Below are positions 23,407-34,022 of a stretch of 64,000 bases of DNA, one piece after another; the first letter of the stretch is position 1, and each line of letters opens with the position of its first letter. The translations under genes were made by a program, and so were the position numbers. The notes beneath the pieces are model-generated. The model made no database searches. It saw only the letters and a program-made list of their open reading frames with translations, and was not told where the DNA came from. This DNA comes from Nocardioidaceae bacterium (lineage in GTDB: Bacteria > Actinomycetota > Actinomycetes > Propionibacteriales > Nocardioidaceae): the NCBI GenBank assembly GCA_029266455.1, contig JAQSWV010000006.1, positions 1-64,000 on the forward strand, read 5' to 3'.

Positions 23407-23613
23407 ATGGTGGTCCGCGACACCCGCGGCATCCCGGTGGGGACGTACCGCGGCCGGCGGCTTCCCGAGCCGGCCGACCCTCCTGGCGGCTCGACCGACG
23501 GTCGGCGCATCCGCGACGACGCACGCGACGGGCTGTACGTGATGGCGTTCTCGCTGGCGGCGTCCACCTCGACCGTGCTGGGCGTCGTGCTGCTCACCAA
23601 GCTGGGTGGCTGA
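23407..23613 (+). CDS. Small single-pass membrane protein in the dcw cluster
   Basis: 68 residues: a basic, Pro/Gly-rich N-terminal half (VVRDTRGIPVGTYRGRRLPE) and one C-terminal hydrophobic helix (about 45-66: YVMAFSLAASTSTVLGVVLL). ATG at 23407 follows GTGAGGGG. It lies between mraZ and rsmH, close to the rsmH start (16 nt). I do not recognise a family. The location suggests a divisome or cell-wall accessory, but nothing in the sequence proves it. Confidence 0.7.
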   Translation: MVVRDTRGIPVGTYRGRRLPEPADPPGGSTDGRRIRDDARDGLYVMAFSLAASTSTVLGVVLLTKLGG

Positions 23614-23629
23614 CCGTGCCGGGTGAGCC

Positions 23630-24640
23630 GTGCTGAGCGACGACCCCGTGCCGGCCGAGCCGACCGGGGCGGGCCACGTGCCGGTTTTGCTGGAGCGGGT
23701 CGTCGAGCTGGTGTCACCGGCGCTCCAGGCGCCGGGGTCGGTCCTTGTCGACGCGACCCTCGGGCTGGGTGGGCACACCGAGGCCATCCTGGACCGCTGT
23801 CCCCAGGCACGGGTGGTGGGACTCGACCGGGATCCGATGGCGCTGGCGGTGGCCGCGCGGCGGCTGAGTCGCTTCGGCGACCGGGTGCGGTTGGTGCACA
23901 CGGTGTACGACGCGATCGATGACGCCGTCGACACGTACGGTCGAGGCGGTGGCGGCGGGCGCCCGTGCGTCGACGCCGTGCTCTTCGACCTCGGGGTCTC
24001 GTCGGTGCAGCTGGACCGTACGGAGCGGGGGTTCTCGTACGCCACCGATGCCCCGCTGGACATGCGCATGGGCGGTCCCGGCGACACCTCGTCCCTGACC
24101 GCCGCCGAGCTGCTCAACACCTGGTCTGCCCGCGATATCGCGCGGGTGCTGCGCGAGTTCGGCGAGGAGCGCTTCGCCCGGCGGATCGCCGACGCCGTGG
24201 TACGGGCCCGCGAGACGGAGCCCTTCACCACCAGCGGGCGGCTGGTCGAGGTGGTGCGCTCCGCGGTGCCGGCAGCGACCCGCAGGACGGGCGGCAACCC
24301 GGCCAAGCGCACGTTCCAGGCGCTGCGCATCGCGGTCAACGACGAGCTCGCCGTCCTCCGGCGCGCACTGCCTGCAGCACTCGCCGTCACCTGCCTGCAC
24401 GGCCGGGTGGTCGTGCTGGCCTACCACTCGCTGGAGGACCGGATCGTGAAGACCGAGCTCGCGGCCGGGGCCCGCGCCGACGTGCCCGACGACTTCCCGG
24501 TGGTGCCGGCCGGTCACGGCCCGGTGCTGCGGCTGCTCACCCGGGGTGCGGAGCAGGCGTCGGCCGCCGAGGTCGAGGCCAACCCCCGGGCCCGGTCGGT
24601 GCGACTGCGCGCCGCGGAGCGGATCAGGGCCGCCGCATGA
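23630..24640 (+). CDS. rsmH: 16S rRNA (cytosine1402-N4)-methyltransferase
   Basis: Methylates C1402 of 16S rRNA in the decoding centre. 336 residues. Visible: [13 protein letters not shown] at the start, SAM motif [26 protein letters not shown], the [15 protein letters not shown] and [13 protein letters not shown] motifs, and the C-terminal [19 protein letters not shown] ... [14 protein letters not shown] at 23630. Its stop overlaps ftsL by ATGA. Standard dcw position. Confidence 0.97.
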   Translation: MLSDDPVPAEPTGAGHVPVLLERVVELVSPALQAPGSVLVDATLGLGGHTEAILDRCPQARVVGLDRDPMALAVAARRLSRFGDRVRLVHTVYDAIDDAVDTYGRGGGGGRPCVDAVLFDLGVSSVQLDRTERGFSYATDAPLDMRMGGPGDTSSLTAAELLNTWSARDIARVLREFGEERFARRIADAVVRARETEPFTTSGRLVEVVRSAVPAATRRTGGNPAKRTFQALRIAVNDELAVLRRALPAALAVTCLHGRVVVLAYHSLEDRIVKTELAAGARADVPDDFPVVPAGHGPVLRLLTRGAEQASAAEVEANPRARSVRLRAAERIRAAA

Positions 24641-25269
24641 GCCCGTATCCCGGTGCCGCCGGCCCCGCCCGCGCCGGCGCACGGCCGGCAACCGGACCCG
24701 CCCCGCGGACCCGCCCCGGAACTCGACCAGCGCCGCCCAGGTCCCCGCTTGCGGTGGTCCCCGAGACGACGTACGCCCAGGGGCGGGCCTTCGTGCTGCT
24801 GCTGATCGGCGTGCTCGGCGTCGGGCTGGTGGGGCTGCTCGTCCTCAACACGGCCATGCAGCGGGCGGCCTTCACCCTGGACAGCCTCGACCGGCAGGCG
24901 CAGGCACTCGAGGTACGCCGCCAGGTGCTCGACTTCAAGGTCGACCGGCTGCGCAGCCCGGAGGTCCTCGGCGTCCGCGCCACCGAGCTGGGCATGGTGT
25001 CGATGACCGCGCCCACCTTCCTGCGGTTGTCGGACGGGGAGGTCCTGGGCTCTCCTCAGGCCGCGGTGGCCGGCCTCGGACCGCAGCTGGTGCCGCCGCC
25101 GGAGTCGGCGAGCGATCGGCCGGACCGCCCGCGGAACGACCGGAAGCCCCGCGCGGAAGGCCCGCAGGGGACCGACAGGCAGCAGGGGACCGACAGGCAG
25201 CAGGGGACCGACAGGCAGCAGGGGACCGACAGGCAGCAGGGGACCGACAGGCAGCAGGGTGAGCGATGA
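24637..25269 (+). CDS. ftsL: FtsL-like division protein with repeat tail
   Basis: A 210-residue bitopic protein: a Pro/Ala/Arg-rich cytoplasmic N-terminus, TM at about 50-72 ([20 protein letters not shown]), then a short periplasmic coiled coil ([31 protein letters not shown]). This matches the topology of actinobacterial FtsL, a FtsQ/FtsB and FtsW/FtsI partner. The C-terminus is unusual: five GTDRQQ units from an 18-bp tandem repeat (about 178-208). ATGA overlaps join it to rsmH and ftsI. Assignment rests on topology and synteny. Confidence 0.85.
   Translation: MSPYPGAAGPARAGARPATGPAPRTRPGTRPAPPRSPLAVVPETTYAQGRAFVLLLIGVLGVGLVGLLVLNTAMQRAAFTLDSLDRQAQALEVRRQVLDFKVDRLRSPEVLGVRATELGMVSMTAPTFLRLSDGEVLGSPQAAVAGLGPQLVPPPESASDRPDRPRNDRKPRAEGPQGTDRQQGTDRQQGTDRQQGTDRQQGTDRQQGER
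25166..25260 (+). repeat. 18-bp coding minisatellite (GTDRQQ units)
   Basis: Five tandem copies of GGGACCGACAGGCAGCAG, almost identical, ending at the FtsL stop. Very low divergence between copies points to recent expansion. Confidence 0.95.
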
Positions 25270-27035
25270 GCCGGCGGCCACGGGCCTCCCGCACCGCCGA
25301 GGAGCAGCGCGCACGGAAGCTGCACACCCGGGTCCGCGCCGCGTTCCTGCTGGTGGCCTTCGTGCTGTCGATGTTCGCTGCCCGGCTGGTTCAGCTGCAG
25401 GGCGTGGACGCCTCGGCGTACGCGTCGCTGGCGGCCCAGGAGTCCACGCGAACGGTGACCCTGCACGCCTCGCGGGGCGAGATCGTGGACCGCTCCGGCG
25501 TGGAGCTCGCGACCAGTGTCGACGGGGTGTCGCTGGCCGCCGACCCGACCCAGACCAGCGACCAGGCACCGGAGATCGCCGCCGTGCTGTCGCGCGTGCT
25601 CAAGCTGGACTACTTCACCACCGTGGACGCGCTGCGCACACCGGACACCCGCTTCGCCTATCTCGCCCGGCAGGTGCCGCAGTGGCAGGCCGACCGGGCG
25701 CTGGCGGCGCTGTCCCGGGCGGGGCTGGCGGGCGTCTACCCGGAGCGCGATCCGCTGCGCGTCTACCCCAACGGTGACGTCGGCGCCAACCTGCTCGGTT
25801 TCGTCGGCCAGGATGGGGTGGGCCTCCAGGGGCTGGAGGACGTCCACGACGAGACCATGTCCGGCACCGACGGTCAGGCCACGTACATGGTGGCCCCCAA
25901 CGGCGAGCAGCTTCCGCTGAGCCCGACGACCGAACAGGCTCCCCGTCCCGGAACGGGGCTCCAGCTCACGATCGACCGCGACCTGCAGTGGTTCGCCCAG
26001 CGGCGGCTCGCTCAGGCGGTGGACGAGACCGGTGGTGAGTCGGGGGTGGCGATCACCATGGATGTCGACACCGGCCAGCTGCTCGCCTACGCCGACTACC
26101 CGACCTTCAACCCCAACCACCCGGCAGCGGCGTTCCGGGAGGACCGGGGCAGCCGCGCCGTGCAGAACGTCTACGAGCCGGGCAGCGTGCAGAAGATGCT
26201 CACCTTCGGCGCCCTGCTCGACGCCGGCCTCGTCACGCCCAGGTCGCACATCCGGGTGCCGGAGTCGCTGACCTACGACGACCACACCGTGCACGACACG
26301 TGGGACCACGGCGACATCCGGCTCACGCCGACGGGCATCCTGGCCCGGTCGTCCAACCTCGGCACGATCAAGGCGGCCCTGCGGATGCCCGCCGGCCGCC
26401 TGGAGGGCTACCTGCGGAAGTTCGGCCTCGGGGCGGAGACGGGTGTCGGGCTGTACGGCGAGTCCGAGGGGTTGCTCGCGGACTCGTCGACCTGGCCGGA
26501 CATCCAGCGCGCCAACATCGCGTTCGGCCAGGGTCTGTCGGTGACGGCGCTGCAGATCGCAGCGGCCGTCAACGCGGTGGCCAACGACGGGGTGTACGTC
26601 CAGCCGTCGCTGATCGCCGGCATGCTCGACAACGGCATGCTCACCGAGCCCTTCCAGCCCGAGCGGCACCGCGTCATCTCGGCCACGGCCGCCGAGCAGG
26701 TGCAGCAGATGCTGGAGCGGGTCACCAACGCCCCGCAGGGCACCGGCCACGAGGGCCGGATCGACGGCTACCGGGTGGCCGGCAAGACCGGGACGTCGCA
26801 GCGGGTGGTGGACGGTGCCTACGCGCCGGGCCAGCGGGTCATCTCGTTCGCGGGCTTCGCCCCGGTCGAGGACCCGAAGTACATGACGTACGTGATGATC
26901 GACTACCCCAAGGACGGCAGCTACGGGGGTACGGCCTGCGCGCCGGTCTTCCGCGACATCATGGGCTACCTCCTCGAGCGCTACGACGAGGTGCCGTCCG
27001 ACGAACCGCCCTCGCGGCTGCCCCTGACTTGGTGA
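25266..27035 (+). CDS. ftsI: Peptidoglycan D,D-transpeptidase FtsI (PBP3)
   Basis: A 589-residue septal class B penicillin-binding protein. One TM near 20-40 (AAFLLVAFVLSMFAARLVQLQG region), a pedestal dimer domain with RGEIVDRSGVELA, then the transpeptidase domain: active-site SxxK in EPGSVQKML, SxN in ARSSNLGTIKAA, KTG in VAGKTGTSQRV. All three motifs are intact. ATG at 25266 overlaps the ftsL stop. No PASTA domain. It works with FtsW. Confidence 0.97.
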   Translation: MSRRPRASRTAEEQRARKLHTRVRAAFLLVAFVLSMFAARLVQLQGVDASAYASLAAQESTRTVTLHASRGEIVDRSGVELATSVDGVSLAADPTQTSDQAPEIAAVLSRVLKLDYFTTVDALRTPDTRFAYLARQVPQWQADRALAALSRAGLAGVYPERDPLRVYPNGDVGANLLGFVGQDGVGLQGLEDVHDETMSGTDGQATYMVAPNGEQLPLSPTTEQAPRPGTGLQLTIDRDLQWFAQRRLAQAVDETGGESGVAITMDVDTGQLLAYADYPTFNPNHPAAAFREDRGSRAVQNVYEPGSVQKMLTFGALLDAGLVTPRSHIRVPESLTYDDHTVHDTWDHGDIRLTPTGILARSSNLGTIKAALRMPAGRLEGYLRKFGLGAETGVGLYGESEGLLADSSTWPDIQRANIAFGQGLSVTALQIAAAVNAVANDGVYVQPSLIAGMLDNGMLTEPFQPERHRVISATAAEQVQQMLERVTNAPQGTGHEGRIDGYRVAGKTGTSQRVVDGAYAPGQRVISFAGFAPVEDPKYMTYVMIDYPKDGSYGGTACAPVFRDIMGYLLERYDEVPSDEPPSRLPLTW

Positions 27036-27057
27036 GCCGGCGCCGAGGGCGAACGGG

Positions 27058-27063
27058 TAGCGT
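27058..27063 (+). promoter_or_regulatory. Possible internal -10 before murE
   Basis: TAGCGT lies 49 nt before the murE GTG in the only sizeable gap (76 nt) between ftsI and murE; GGAG precedes the start. No clear -35. A secondary dcw promoter is possible. Confidence 0.35.
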
Positions 27064-27111
27064 TCTCGGCTGCCGGTCCTCCGACGTCCCGCCGGCATCC
27101 GGAGTCCGACC

Positions 27112-28710
27112 GTGACCACTGCAGCCGCCCTCGACCCGCGCCCGTCGCAGGTCGCCAGGACCCGGCTCGCCGACCTGCTCGACAGCTCCGGCCTGACCGG
27201 TTCCGCCGCGCTGTCCCCGCAGGACGGTGCGGTGGAGGTCACCGGCATGACCCTCGACTCGCGGGCGGTCCGTCCGGGTGACCTGTACGCAGCACTGCCC
27301 GGTGGACGGACCCACGGGGCCCGCTTCTGTCCCGCGGCCGTGCAGGCCGGCGCGGCGGCCGTGCTGACCGACGCAGCCGGCCGCGACCTGATCGGCGAGG
27401 GCGCCCGAGCTCTCGCCCACGACGTCCCGGTCGTGGTGGCCGAGCAGCCGCGGCGGCTGCTGGGGTTGCTGGCCGCAGCGGTCTACGGCTGCCCGGCCGA
27501 GTCCATGCTGGTGGTCGGGGTCACCGGCACGCAGGGCAAGACGACGGTGACGTACCTGCTCGAGGCCGCGCTGCGCGGTGCGGGCCGGGTGCCTGGGGTG
27601 ATGGGCACCACCGGCACCCGGGTGGCCGGGCAGCCGGTGGCCTCCCGGCTGACCACGCCCGAGGCGCCAGACCTTCATGCCCTGCTGGCCGTGATGCGCG
27701 AGCGCAGCGTGGACGCCTGCGCCATGGAGGTCTCCAGTCACGCGTTGGTGCAGGGCCGGGTCGACGGCGTCGTGTTCGACGTCGCGGTGTTCCTCAACCT
27801 CGGCCGCGACCATCTGGACTTCCACCGCGACGTGGAGGACTACTTCGCCGCCAAGGCCCGCCTGTTCACACCCGAGCGAGCCCGCCGCGCCGTCGTCGAC
27901 GTGGGCGACGGCTGGGGACGCCGGCTGGCGGAGACGACGACGCTGCCGGTCACGACCTGCACCGTCATGCCGGACGCGGACGCCGACTGGACGGTCGCCG
28001 ACGTCACGTCGGGTCAGCGGGGCAGCGAGTTCACAGTGCGGGGACCCGCGGGTCGCACCGTACGGCTGCGGCTCCCGCTGCCCGGAGTCTTCAACGTGCG
28101 CAACGCGCTGGCGGCGCTGGTGGCGCTGGCCGAGGCAGGGGTCGACCTCGAGCCGGCAGCGCGTGGTCTGGAGGCGGCACCCGGCGTGCCCGGACGGATG
28201 GAGCGCGTCGACGCCGGTCAGGACTTCCTGGCACTGGTCGACTACGCCCACAAGCCGGATGCCGTGGAAGCAGTCCTGTCGGCGCTGCGCCCCGCCACCC
28301 CGGGCCGGCTGATCGTCGTGCTCGGTGCCGGCGGAGAGCGGGACGCGGGCAAGCGGCCGCTGATGGGTGCTGTGGCCGGCAGGCTGGCGGACCTGCTCGT
28401 CGTCACCGACGACAACCCGCGTGGCGAGGACCCCGCGGCCATCCGCGCCGAGGTGCTGGACGGCGTCCGCGGGAGCTCGACAGCGGACCCGGCGGAGGGC
28501 GGCGCAGGGGGCGGGGCCGAGGTCGTCGAGATCGGTGACCGGGCCGCCGCCATCGCCGCGGCGGTCGCTGCGGCCGGCAGCGGGGACACCGTGGTCGTGG
28601 CGGGCAAGGGTCACGAGACCGGGCAGGAGATCTCCGGGAAGGTGCACCCGTTCGACGACCGGGACGTGCTGCGCGCCGCCCTGGCCGCCCGGTCGGCGGG
28701 CCGCGCATGA
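27112..28710 (+). CDS. murE: UDP-MurNAc-tripeptide synthetase MurE
   Basis: Adds the third residue of the stem peptide, probably diaminopimelate, to UDP-MurNAc-L-Ala-D-Glu. 532 residues. P-loop GVTGTQGKTTVTYLLE; MEVSSHALVQGRVDGVVFDV; LNLGRDHLDFH; YAHKPDAVE; GAGGERDAGKRPLMG; the DNPRGEDP motif, which fits a DAP-adding enzyme rather than a Lys-adding one. GTG at 27112 with GGAG upstream. ATGA overlap with murF. LL- versus meso-DAP cannot be read from this. Confidence 0.97.
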   Translation: MTTAAALDPRPSQVARTRLADLLDSSGLTGSAALSPQDGAVEVTGMTLDSRAVRPGDLYAALPGGRTHGARFCPAAVQAGAAAVLTDAAGRDLIGEGARALAHDVPVVVAEQPRRLLGLLAAAVYGCPAESMLVVGVTGTQGKTTVTYLLEAALRGAGRVPGVMGTTGTRVAGQPVASRLTTPEAPDLHALLAVMRERSVDACAMEVSSHALVQGRVDGVVFDVAVFLNLGRDHLDFHRDVEDYFAAKARLFTPERARRAVVDVGDGWGRRLAETTTLPVTTCTVMPDADADWTVADVTSGQRGSEFTVRGPAGRTVRLRLPLPGVFNVRNALAALVALAEAGVDLEPAARGLEAAPGVPGRMERVDAGQDFLALVDYAHKPDAVEAVLSALRPATPGRLIVVLGAGGERDAGKRPLMGAVAGRLADLLVVTDDNPRGEDPAAIRAEVLDGVRGSSTADPAEGGAGGGAEVVEIGDRAAAIAAAVAAAGSGDTVVVAGKGHETGQEISGKVHPFDDRDVLRAALAARSAGRA

Positions 28711-30146
28711 TCCCGATGTCGCTCCGCGAGGTCGCGGACGCCGTGGGCGGGCGGCTGCAACGGGCCGATCCGGCCACGGAGGTGACCGCCCCCGCCACCC
28801 TCGACTCGCGGGCCGTGCCGCCCGGCGGTCTGTTCGTGGCGGTGCCCGGGGAGCACGTCGACGGGCACGACTACGCGGCCGCGGCGGTGGCCGCGGGCGC
28901 GGTGGCGGTGCTGGCCCAGCGGGACGTCGACGCCCCCGCGGTCACCGTCACCGACACCACGCTCGCCCTGGGCCGGCTGGGAGCCGCCGTACGCGCGCGG
29001 CTGACCGGCTGCACGGTCATCGGCCTGACCGGCTCCCAGGGCAAGACCGGCACCAAGGACCTGCTCGCCCACCTGCTCGCGGCGGGTGGCGAGGTGGTGG
29101 CACCGAGCGGCAGCCACAACAACGAGCTCGGCGTGCCACTCACGGTGCTGCGGGCGGACGAGCACACCACCTTCCTGGTCAGCGAGATGGGCGCCCGCGG
29201 TCTGGGCCACATCCGCTACCTCGCGGAGATCGCGCGTCCTCGCGTCGGGCTGGTGCTCAACGTCGGGGTGGCCCACATCGGCGAGTTCGGCTCGCAGGCG
29301 GGCATCGCGACGGCCAAGGCGGAGCTGGTCGAGTCGCTGCCGTCCGACGGCCTCGCGGTGCTCAACGCCGACGACCCCCTGGTCGCGGCCATGGCGGCAC
29401 GCACCACCGCCAGGGTGGTGACCTTCGGCAGCTCCGAGCGCGCCGACGTCCGCGTGGTCTCGCCGGAGCTCGACGCCGACGGCCGCCCCGTGTTCACGCT
29501 GGCCACCGCCGCAGGCACGGCGCCGGTGGCCATGCAGCTCACCGGGGCTCATCAGGCGCTGAACGGCGCAGCGGCCGCCGCCGTGGCCGTGGAGCTCGGG
29601 GTGCCGCTCACCGACGTGGCGGGACTGCTGTCCACGGCCCGGCAGGCGTCGCGGTGGCGGATGGAGCGGCACCAGCGCAGCGACGGGGTCGTCGTCATCA
29701 ACGACGCCTACAACGCCAACCCCGACTCGATGCGGGCGGCGCTGCAGACGCTGGCGGTCGTCGGCCGGGGTCGGGGCGCCCGCACCGTGGCGGTGCTCGG
29801 CGAGATGCTCGAGCTGGGCGACACCGGCCCGGACGAGCACGAGGCTCTCGGCCGGCTCGCCGCCGGCCTGGGCGTCGACCGGCTGGTCGTGGTGGGGGAG
29901 GGCGCCCGACCGGTGCACGCGGCAGCGTCAGCCACCGCCGGATGGTCCGGCTCCTCGGTGCCGGTGGCCGACGTGGAGTCGGCCGTCGGGTACCTGACGG
30001 ACCATGTCCGCCCGGGTGACGTCGTGCTGGTCAAGGCCTCGCGGGCCACCGGCCTCGAGCGGGTCGCCTCGGCCCTGCTGGCAGGCGACGGCGGTACTGC
30101 AGCCACCGACGGTCGTACGTCGTCGGGAGGTGCCGCGCCCTCATGA
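28707..30146 (+). CDS. murF: UDP-MurNAc-tripeptide:D-Ala-D-Ala ligase MurF
   Basis: Adds D-Ala-D-Ala to complete the UDP-MurNAc-pentapeptide. 479 residues. Visible: [19 protein letters not shown]-loop [60 protein letters not shown] and [10 protein letters not shown]. The P-loop reads GKTGTK, where GKTTTK or GKTSTK is usual; this is within family variation. Coupled on both sides by ATGA overlaps. Confidence 0.97.
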   Translation: MIPMSLREVADAVGGRLQRADPATEVTAPATLDSRAVPPGGLFVAVPGEHVDGHDYAAAAVAAGAVAVLAQRDVDAPAVTVTDTTLALGRLGAAVRARLTGCTVIGLTGSQGKTGTKDLLAHLLAAGGEVVAPSGSHNNELGVPLTVLRADEHTTFLVSEMGARGLGHIRYLAEIARPRVGLVLNVGVAHIGEFGSQAGIATAKAELVESLPSDGLAVLNADDPLVAAMAARTTARVVTFGSSERADVRVVSPELDADGRPVFTLATAAGTAPVAMQLTGAHQALNGAAAAAVAVELGVPLTDVAGLLSTARQASRWRMERHQRSDGVVVINDAYNANPDSMRAALQTLAVVGRGRGARTVAVLGEMLELGDTGPDEHEALGRLAAGLGVDRLVVVGEGARPVHAAASATAGWSGSSVPVADVESAVGYLTDHVRPGDVVLVKASRATGLERVASALLAGDGGTAATDGRTSSGGAAPS

Positions 30147-31204
30147 GAGCGATCCTGCTCGGCGGCGGAATCGCGCTCCTGGGCACGCTGCTCGGCACCA
30201 GGCTGGCCATCCAGCTGCTGGTGGCGCGTGGCTACGGCCAGCTGATCCGCGACGACGGCCCGACCACGCACCACACCAAGCGCGGCACACCCACCATGGG
30301 TGGGCTGGTGGTGATGGCCTCGGTGGTTCTCGGCTACGCGTTCGCGGTGCTGCTGACCCAGACCCGGCCCTCGGCCTCGGCGCTGCTGCTGCTGTTCCTC
30401 TTCGTCGGGCTCGGGCTGGTCGGCTTCCTCGACGACTACATCAAGGTCTCCAAGCAGCGCAGTCTCGGCCTGCGTACCAAGGCCAAGGTCGGCGGGCAGA
30501 CGCTGGTCGCCGTCGTGTTCGCGGTGCTGGCACTGCAGTTCCCGGACGAGAACGACCGCGGCACGATCTCGCAGGGGGTGTCGTTCACCCGCGACTTCTC
30601 CTGGGAGCTGCCGCTGGGTCTCGTGGTGGTGTGGGTGCTGATCATGGTCGCCGGGACCAGCAACGCGGTGAACCTCACCGACGGCCTCGACGGGCTCGCC
30701 ATCGGCTCCTCGGCGATGGTCTTCGCCGCCTACACGCTGGTGAACATCTGGCAGAACAACCAGTCGTGCGCCAACCACCCCGGTCCCCGGTGCTACGAGG
30801 TGCGCGACCCGCTCGACCTGGCGATCGTCGCGGCCGCGCTGACCGGTGCCTGCTTCGGGTTCCTGTGGTGGAACGCGCCGCCGGCCAAGATCTTCATGGG
30901 CGACACCGGGTCGCTGTCGCTCGGGGGAGCGCTGGCCGGCCTGGCGATCATGACCCGCACCGAGATGCTGCTGCTCGTGCTGGGTGGGCTGTTCGTGATC
31001 ATCACCTTGTCGGTGATCCTGCAGGTCGGCTGGTTCAAGATCAGCAGGGGCAAACGGCTGTTCCGGATGGCGCCCCTGCAGCACCACTTCGAGCTGAAGG
31101 GCTGGGCCGAGGTCACGATCGTGATCCGGTTCTGGATCATCTGCGGGCTCAGCGTCGGCGCCGGCATGGGCGTCTTCTACGCCGAGTGGGTGGCGGGGGC
31201 GTGA
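30143..31204 (+). CDS. mraY: Phospho-MurNAc-pentapeptide transferase MraY
   Basis: Transfers phospho-MurNAc-pentapeptide to undecaprenyl phosphate to make lipid I. 353 residues, about ten membrane helices. Catalytic and binding motifs: [44 protein letters not shown], and the HHFELKGW loop. GTGA overlap with murD downstream. Confidence 0.98.
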   Translation: MRAILLGGGIALLGTLLGTRLAIQLLVARGYGQLIRDDGPTTHHTKRGTPTMGGLVVMASVVLGYAFAVLLTQTRPSASALLLLFLFVGLGLVGFLDDYIKVSKQRSLGLRTKAKVGGQTLVAVVFAVLALQFPDENDRGTISQGVSFTRDFSWELPLGLVVVWVLIMVAGTSNAVNLTDGLDGLAIGSSAMVFAAYTLVNIWQNNQSCANHPGPRCYEVRDPLDLAIVAAALTGACFGFLWWNAPPAKIFMGDTGSLSLGGALAGLAIMTRTEMLLLVLGGLFVIITLSVILQVGWFKISRGKRLFRMAPLQHHFELKGWAEVTIVIRFWIICGLSVGAGMGVFYAEWVAGA

Positions 31205-32670
31205 GCCCCACCGTGCCGGCCAGCCGGTCCGGGCTGCTCGGCGACGGCGACTCCTGGGCAGGGGTGCGCGCGGTGGTCGGTGGCCTGGGAGTCTCGGGCT
31301 TCGCCGCCGCGGAGGCCCTGGTGCACGTCGGCGCGCGAGTGACGGTGCTCGACGACGCCGACTTCGAGGCACTGCAGCACAAGGCGACGCTGCTGGGAGA
31401 GCTCGACGCCGACGTGCGCCTGGGCCGTGGGGCGACCGCGCGGCTGCCCGCCGACGCCGAGCTGGTCGTGGTCACCCCGGGGATGCCCCCGCGGACGCCC
31501 CTGCTGGTCGACGCCACGCGGCGCGGTGTGCCGATCTGGGGGGAGGCAGAGCTGGCGTGGCGGCTGCGTGCCCCCGCCGCCGCATCGTGGCTCTGCGTCA
31601 CCGGCAGCAACGGCAAGACCACCACGGTGCGGATGCTCGACGCCGTGCTGCGTGCGGCCGGGCTGGACAGCAGGGCGGCCGGCAACGTCGGCACACCGCT
31701 CAGCCAGGTGGTGATGGACCCCACCGCCCCGGACGTGCTGGCGGTGGAGCTGTCCAGCTTCCAGCTGCACTGGGCGCCGAGCCTGTCGCCCCGGGCCAGC
31801 GCGGTGCTGAACGTCGCCCCGGACCACCTCGACTGGTACGACGGATCGATGGACGCGTACGTGCGCGACAAGGGCCGCATCTACGACCGCACCGAGGTCG
31901 CCTGCATCTACAACCTCGCTGATCCGGTCACCGAGCGGCTCGTGCACGAGGCCGATGTCGTGGCGGGGTGCCGGGCCGTCGGCTTCGGTCTGGCGGCCCC
32001 GCCGGTGGGCGCCGTCGGCGTGGTCGACGACGTGATCGTCGACCGAGCCTTCTCCGGCGACCGGGAGCGGTCCGCGGTGGAGCTCGCCTCCGTGCGTGAC
32101 GTGACTCCGCTGGCACCGCACACGCTGGCCGACGCGGTCGCCGCCGCAGCGCTGGCCCGGGCGCACGGGGTACCTCCGGCCGCGGTGCGCGACGGGCTGC
32201 GCGCGTTCCGTCCCGACGCGCACCGCATCACCGAGATCGGCACGGTCGCCGGAGTGCGCTACGTGGACGACTCCAAGGCCACCAACCCGCATGCCGCCCA
32301 GGCGTCGCTGACGGCCTACCGCGACGTGGTGTGGGTCGCCGGCGGGCTGGCCAAGGGAGCGTCGTTCGACGACCTGGTGCTCGCGGTCGCCGACCGGCTG
32401 CGCGGCGTGGTGCTGCTCGGCCGCGACCGTGCCGTGATCGCGCAGGCGGTACGGCGACACGCGCGCGATGTGCCGGTGATCGACGTCGGCGACGACGAGA
32501 CTGTTCCGACCAGCGTGATGGACCGTGTCGTCGAGGCCGCCGCCGGACTGGCCCGTACCGGCGACACGGTGCTGTTGGCGCCGGCGTGTGCGTCGCAGGA
32601 CATGTTCCGCGACTACGGCGCACGCGGCGACGCCTTCGCCGCCGCGGTCCGTCGCCGGGCGGGCGACTGA
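31201..32670 (+). CDS. murD: UDP-MurNAc-L-Ala:D-Glu ligase MurD
   Basis: Adds D-Glu to UDP-MurNAc-L-Ala. 489 residues. An N-terminal Rossmann domain ([16 protein letters not shown]), P-loop [57 protein letters not shown] and the C-terminal [12 protein letters not shown]. The last motif is the normal LSPACASFD region with Gln for Phe. GTG at 31201 overlaps the mraY stop. Confidence 0.97.
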   Translation: MSPTVPASRSGLLGDGDSWAGVRAVVGGLGVSGFAAAEALVHVGARVTVLDDADFEALQHKATLLGELDADVRLGRGATARLPADAELVVVTPGMPPRTPLLVDATRRGVPIWGEAELAWRLRAPAAASWLCVTGSNGKTTTVRMLDAVLRAAGLDSRAAGNVGTPLSQVVMDPTAPDVLAVELSSFQLHWAPSLSPRASAVLNVAPDHLDWYDGSMDAYVRDKGRIYDRTEVACIYNLADPVTERLVHEADVVAGCRAVGFGLAAPPVGAVGVVDDVIVDRAFSGDRERSAVELASVRDVTPLAPHTLADAVAAAALARAHGVPPAAVRDGLRAFRPDAHRITEIGTVAGVRYVDDSKATNPHAAQASLTAYRDVVWVAGGLAKGASFDDLVLAVADRLRGVVLLGRDRAVIAQAVRRHARDVPVIDVGDDETVPTSVMDRVVEAAAGLARTGDTVLLAPACASQDMFRDYGARGDAFAAAVRRRAGD

Positions 32671-32705
32671 CCGGACGCCGCACGACGAACGGAGAGGGAG
32701 GGGGC

Positions 32706-34022
32706 GTGGCCACCGCGACGAGCGACCGCAAGGCGGCCCCCACCGACAGCTGGCTCGGGTCCGTCGGGCGCGCGCTCGACCGGCCGCTCACCTCCTACCA
32801 GCTGGTCCTGGGCACGACCGGCCTGCTGCTGGCGCTCGGCCTGGTGATGGTGCTCAGCGCGAGCTCGGTGACTGCCTTCGAGGTGAGTGGCAGCTCGTAC
32901 TCCATCTTCGTCAAGCAGGCGATCTGGGTGTCGGTGGGCCTGCCGCTGGGGTGGCTGGTGTCGCGGTTCCCCCCCGGTCTCATCCGTGCGTTCGCCTGGC
33001 CGGCGCTGATCCTGTCCATCGTGCTGATCGGGCTCACCTACGTGCCGGGGCTCGGCATGGACGTCAACGGCAACCGCAACTGGATCGGGGTCGGCCCACT
33101 GACCTTGCAGCCGTCCGAGCTGGCCAAGCTGGCGGTGGTGCTGTGGTCGGCCGACGTGTATGCCCGCAAGGAGAAGCTGCTGGACGACTGGCGGCACCTG
33201 ATGGTCCCGGTCGTGCCGGTGGCCCTGCTGGTCGCGCTGCTGGTCGTCGGCCAGCGGGACCTGGGCACGGCGCTGGTCCTGTTCGCGGTCATCCTCGGCA
33301 TGCTGTGGCTGGTCGGGGCGCCGATGCGGCTGTTCGTCGGGGCACTGCTCGTCACCGGCGGAGTGGTCGGCTACCTGGCCGGCACCGATCCCGAGCGGAT
33401 GGAGCGCATCACCACGTTCCTCGACCCCTTCTCGGACCTGCACGGCGGTGGCTGGCAGGCCGCGCACGGGTTCATGGGACTGGCGTCCGGGCAGTTCTTC
33501 GGCGTCGGCATCGGAGCTGGCCGGCAGAAGTGGGGATCGCTGCCCGCTGCCCACACCGACTTCATCTTCGCGGTCATCGGGGAGGAGCTCGGACTGTTCG
33601 GCACCCTGGCCGTGCTGGGCCTGTTCGGGCTGCTGGCCTACACGGGCTTTCGCATCGCCACCCGCGCGCCGGACCCGTTCGTGCGCTACGCCTCGGCGGG
33701 CATCACGCTGTGGCTGCTCTCCCAGGCCCTCATCAACCTGGGCATGGTGCTGGGGTTCCTGCCCGTGATCGGGATCCCGCTGCCGCTGGTGTCGTACGGC
33801 GGCTCGGCGCTGCTCCCCACGCTGGTGGGCCTGGGCATGCTGCTGGCGTTCGCCGCCACCGAGCCCGGCGCGCGCGCCGCACTGCAGGCGCAGCGCCGCA
33901 GCCGTCGACGCAGGCTGCGGCTGCCGCGTGCGCGGACGCGAGGCGGAGCGGACAGCAGCAGCCGGCGCACGCAGCCACGACCGCGGACGCGGCCCCGCGG
34001 CCGCTCGGGGGCGAGCCGGTGA
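32706..34022 (+). CDS. ftsW: Septal peptidoglycan polymerase FtsW
   Basis: A SEDS-family glycosyltransferase that works with FtsI at the septum. 438 residues, about ten helices from residue 30. Motifs: [22 protein letters not shown], split here as NRNWIGVGP and [21 protein letters not shown] with the catalytic Asp; [16 protein letters not shown]; and [14 protein letters not shown]. The basic C-terminal tail ([16 protein letters not shown]) is cytoplasmic. GTG at 32706, with GGAGAGGGAGG before it. GTGA overlap with murG. Confidence 0.97.
   Translation: MATATSDRKAAPTDSWLGSVGRALDRPLTSYQLVLGTTGLLLALGLVMVLSASSVTAFEVSGSSYSIFVKQAIWVSVGLPLGWLVSRFPPGLIRAFAWPALILSIVLIGLTYVPGLGMDVNGNRNWIGVGPLTLQPSELAKLAVVLWSADVYARKEKLLDDWRHLMVPVVPVALLVALLVVGQRDLGTALVLFAVILGMLWLVGAPMRLFVGALLVTGGVVGYLAGTDPERMERITTFLDPFSDLHGGGWQAAHGFMGLASGQFFGVGIGAGRQKWGSLPAAHTDFIFAVIGEELGLFGTLAVLGLFGLLAYTGFRIATRAPDPFVRYASAGITLWLLSQALINLGMVLGFLPVIGIPLPLVSYGGSALLPTLVGLGMLLAFAATEPGARAALQAQRRSRRRRLRLPRARTRGGADSSSRRTQPRPRTRPRGRSGASR

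Noticed and set aside
30143-31204. Missing ddl and murB in the dcw cluster as a deletion
   Set aside because: Actinobacterial dcw clusters normally lack them; not unusual.
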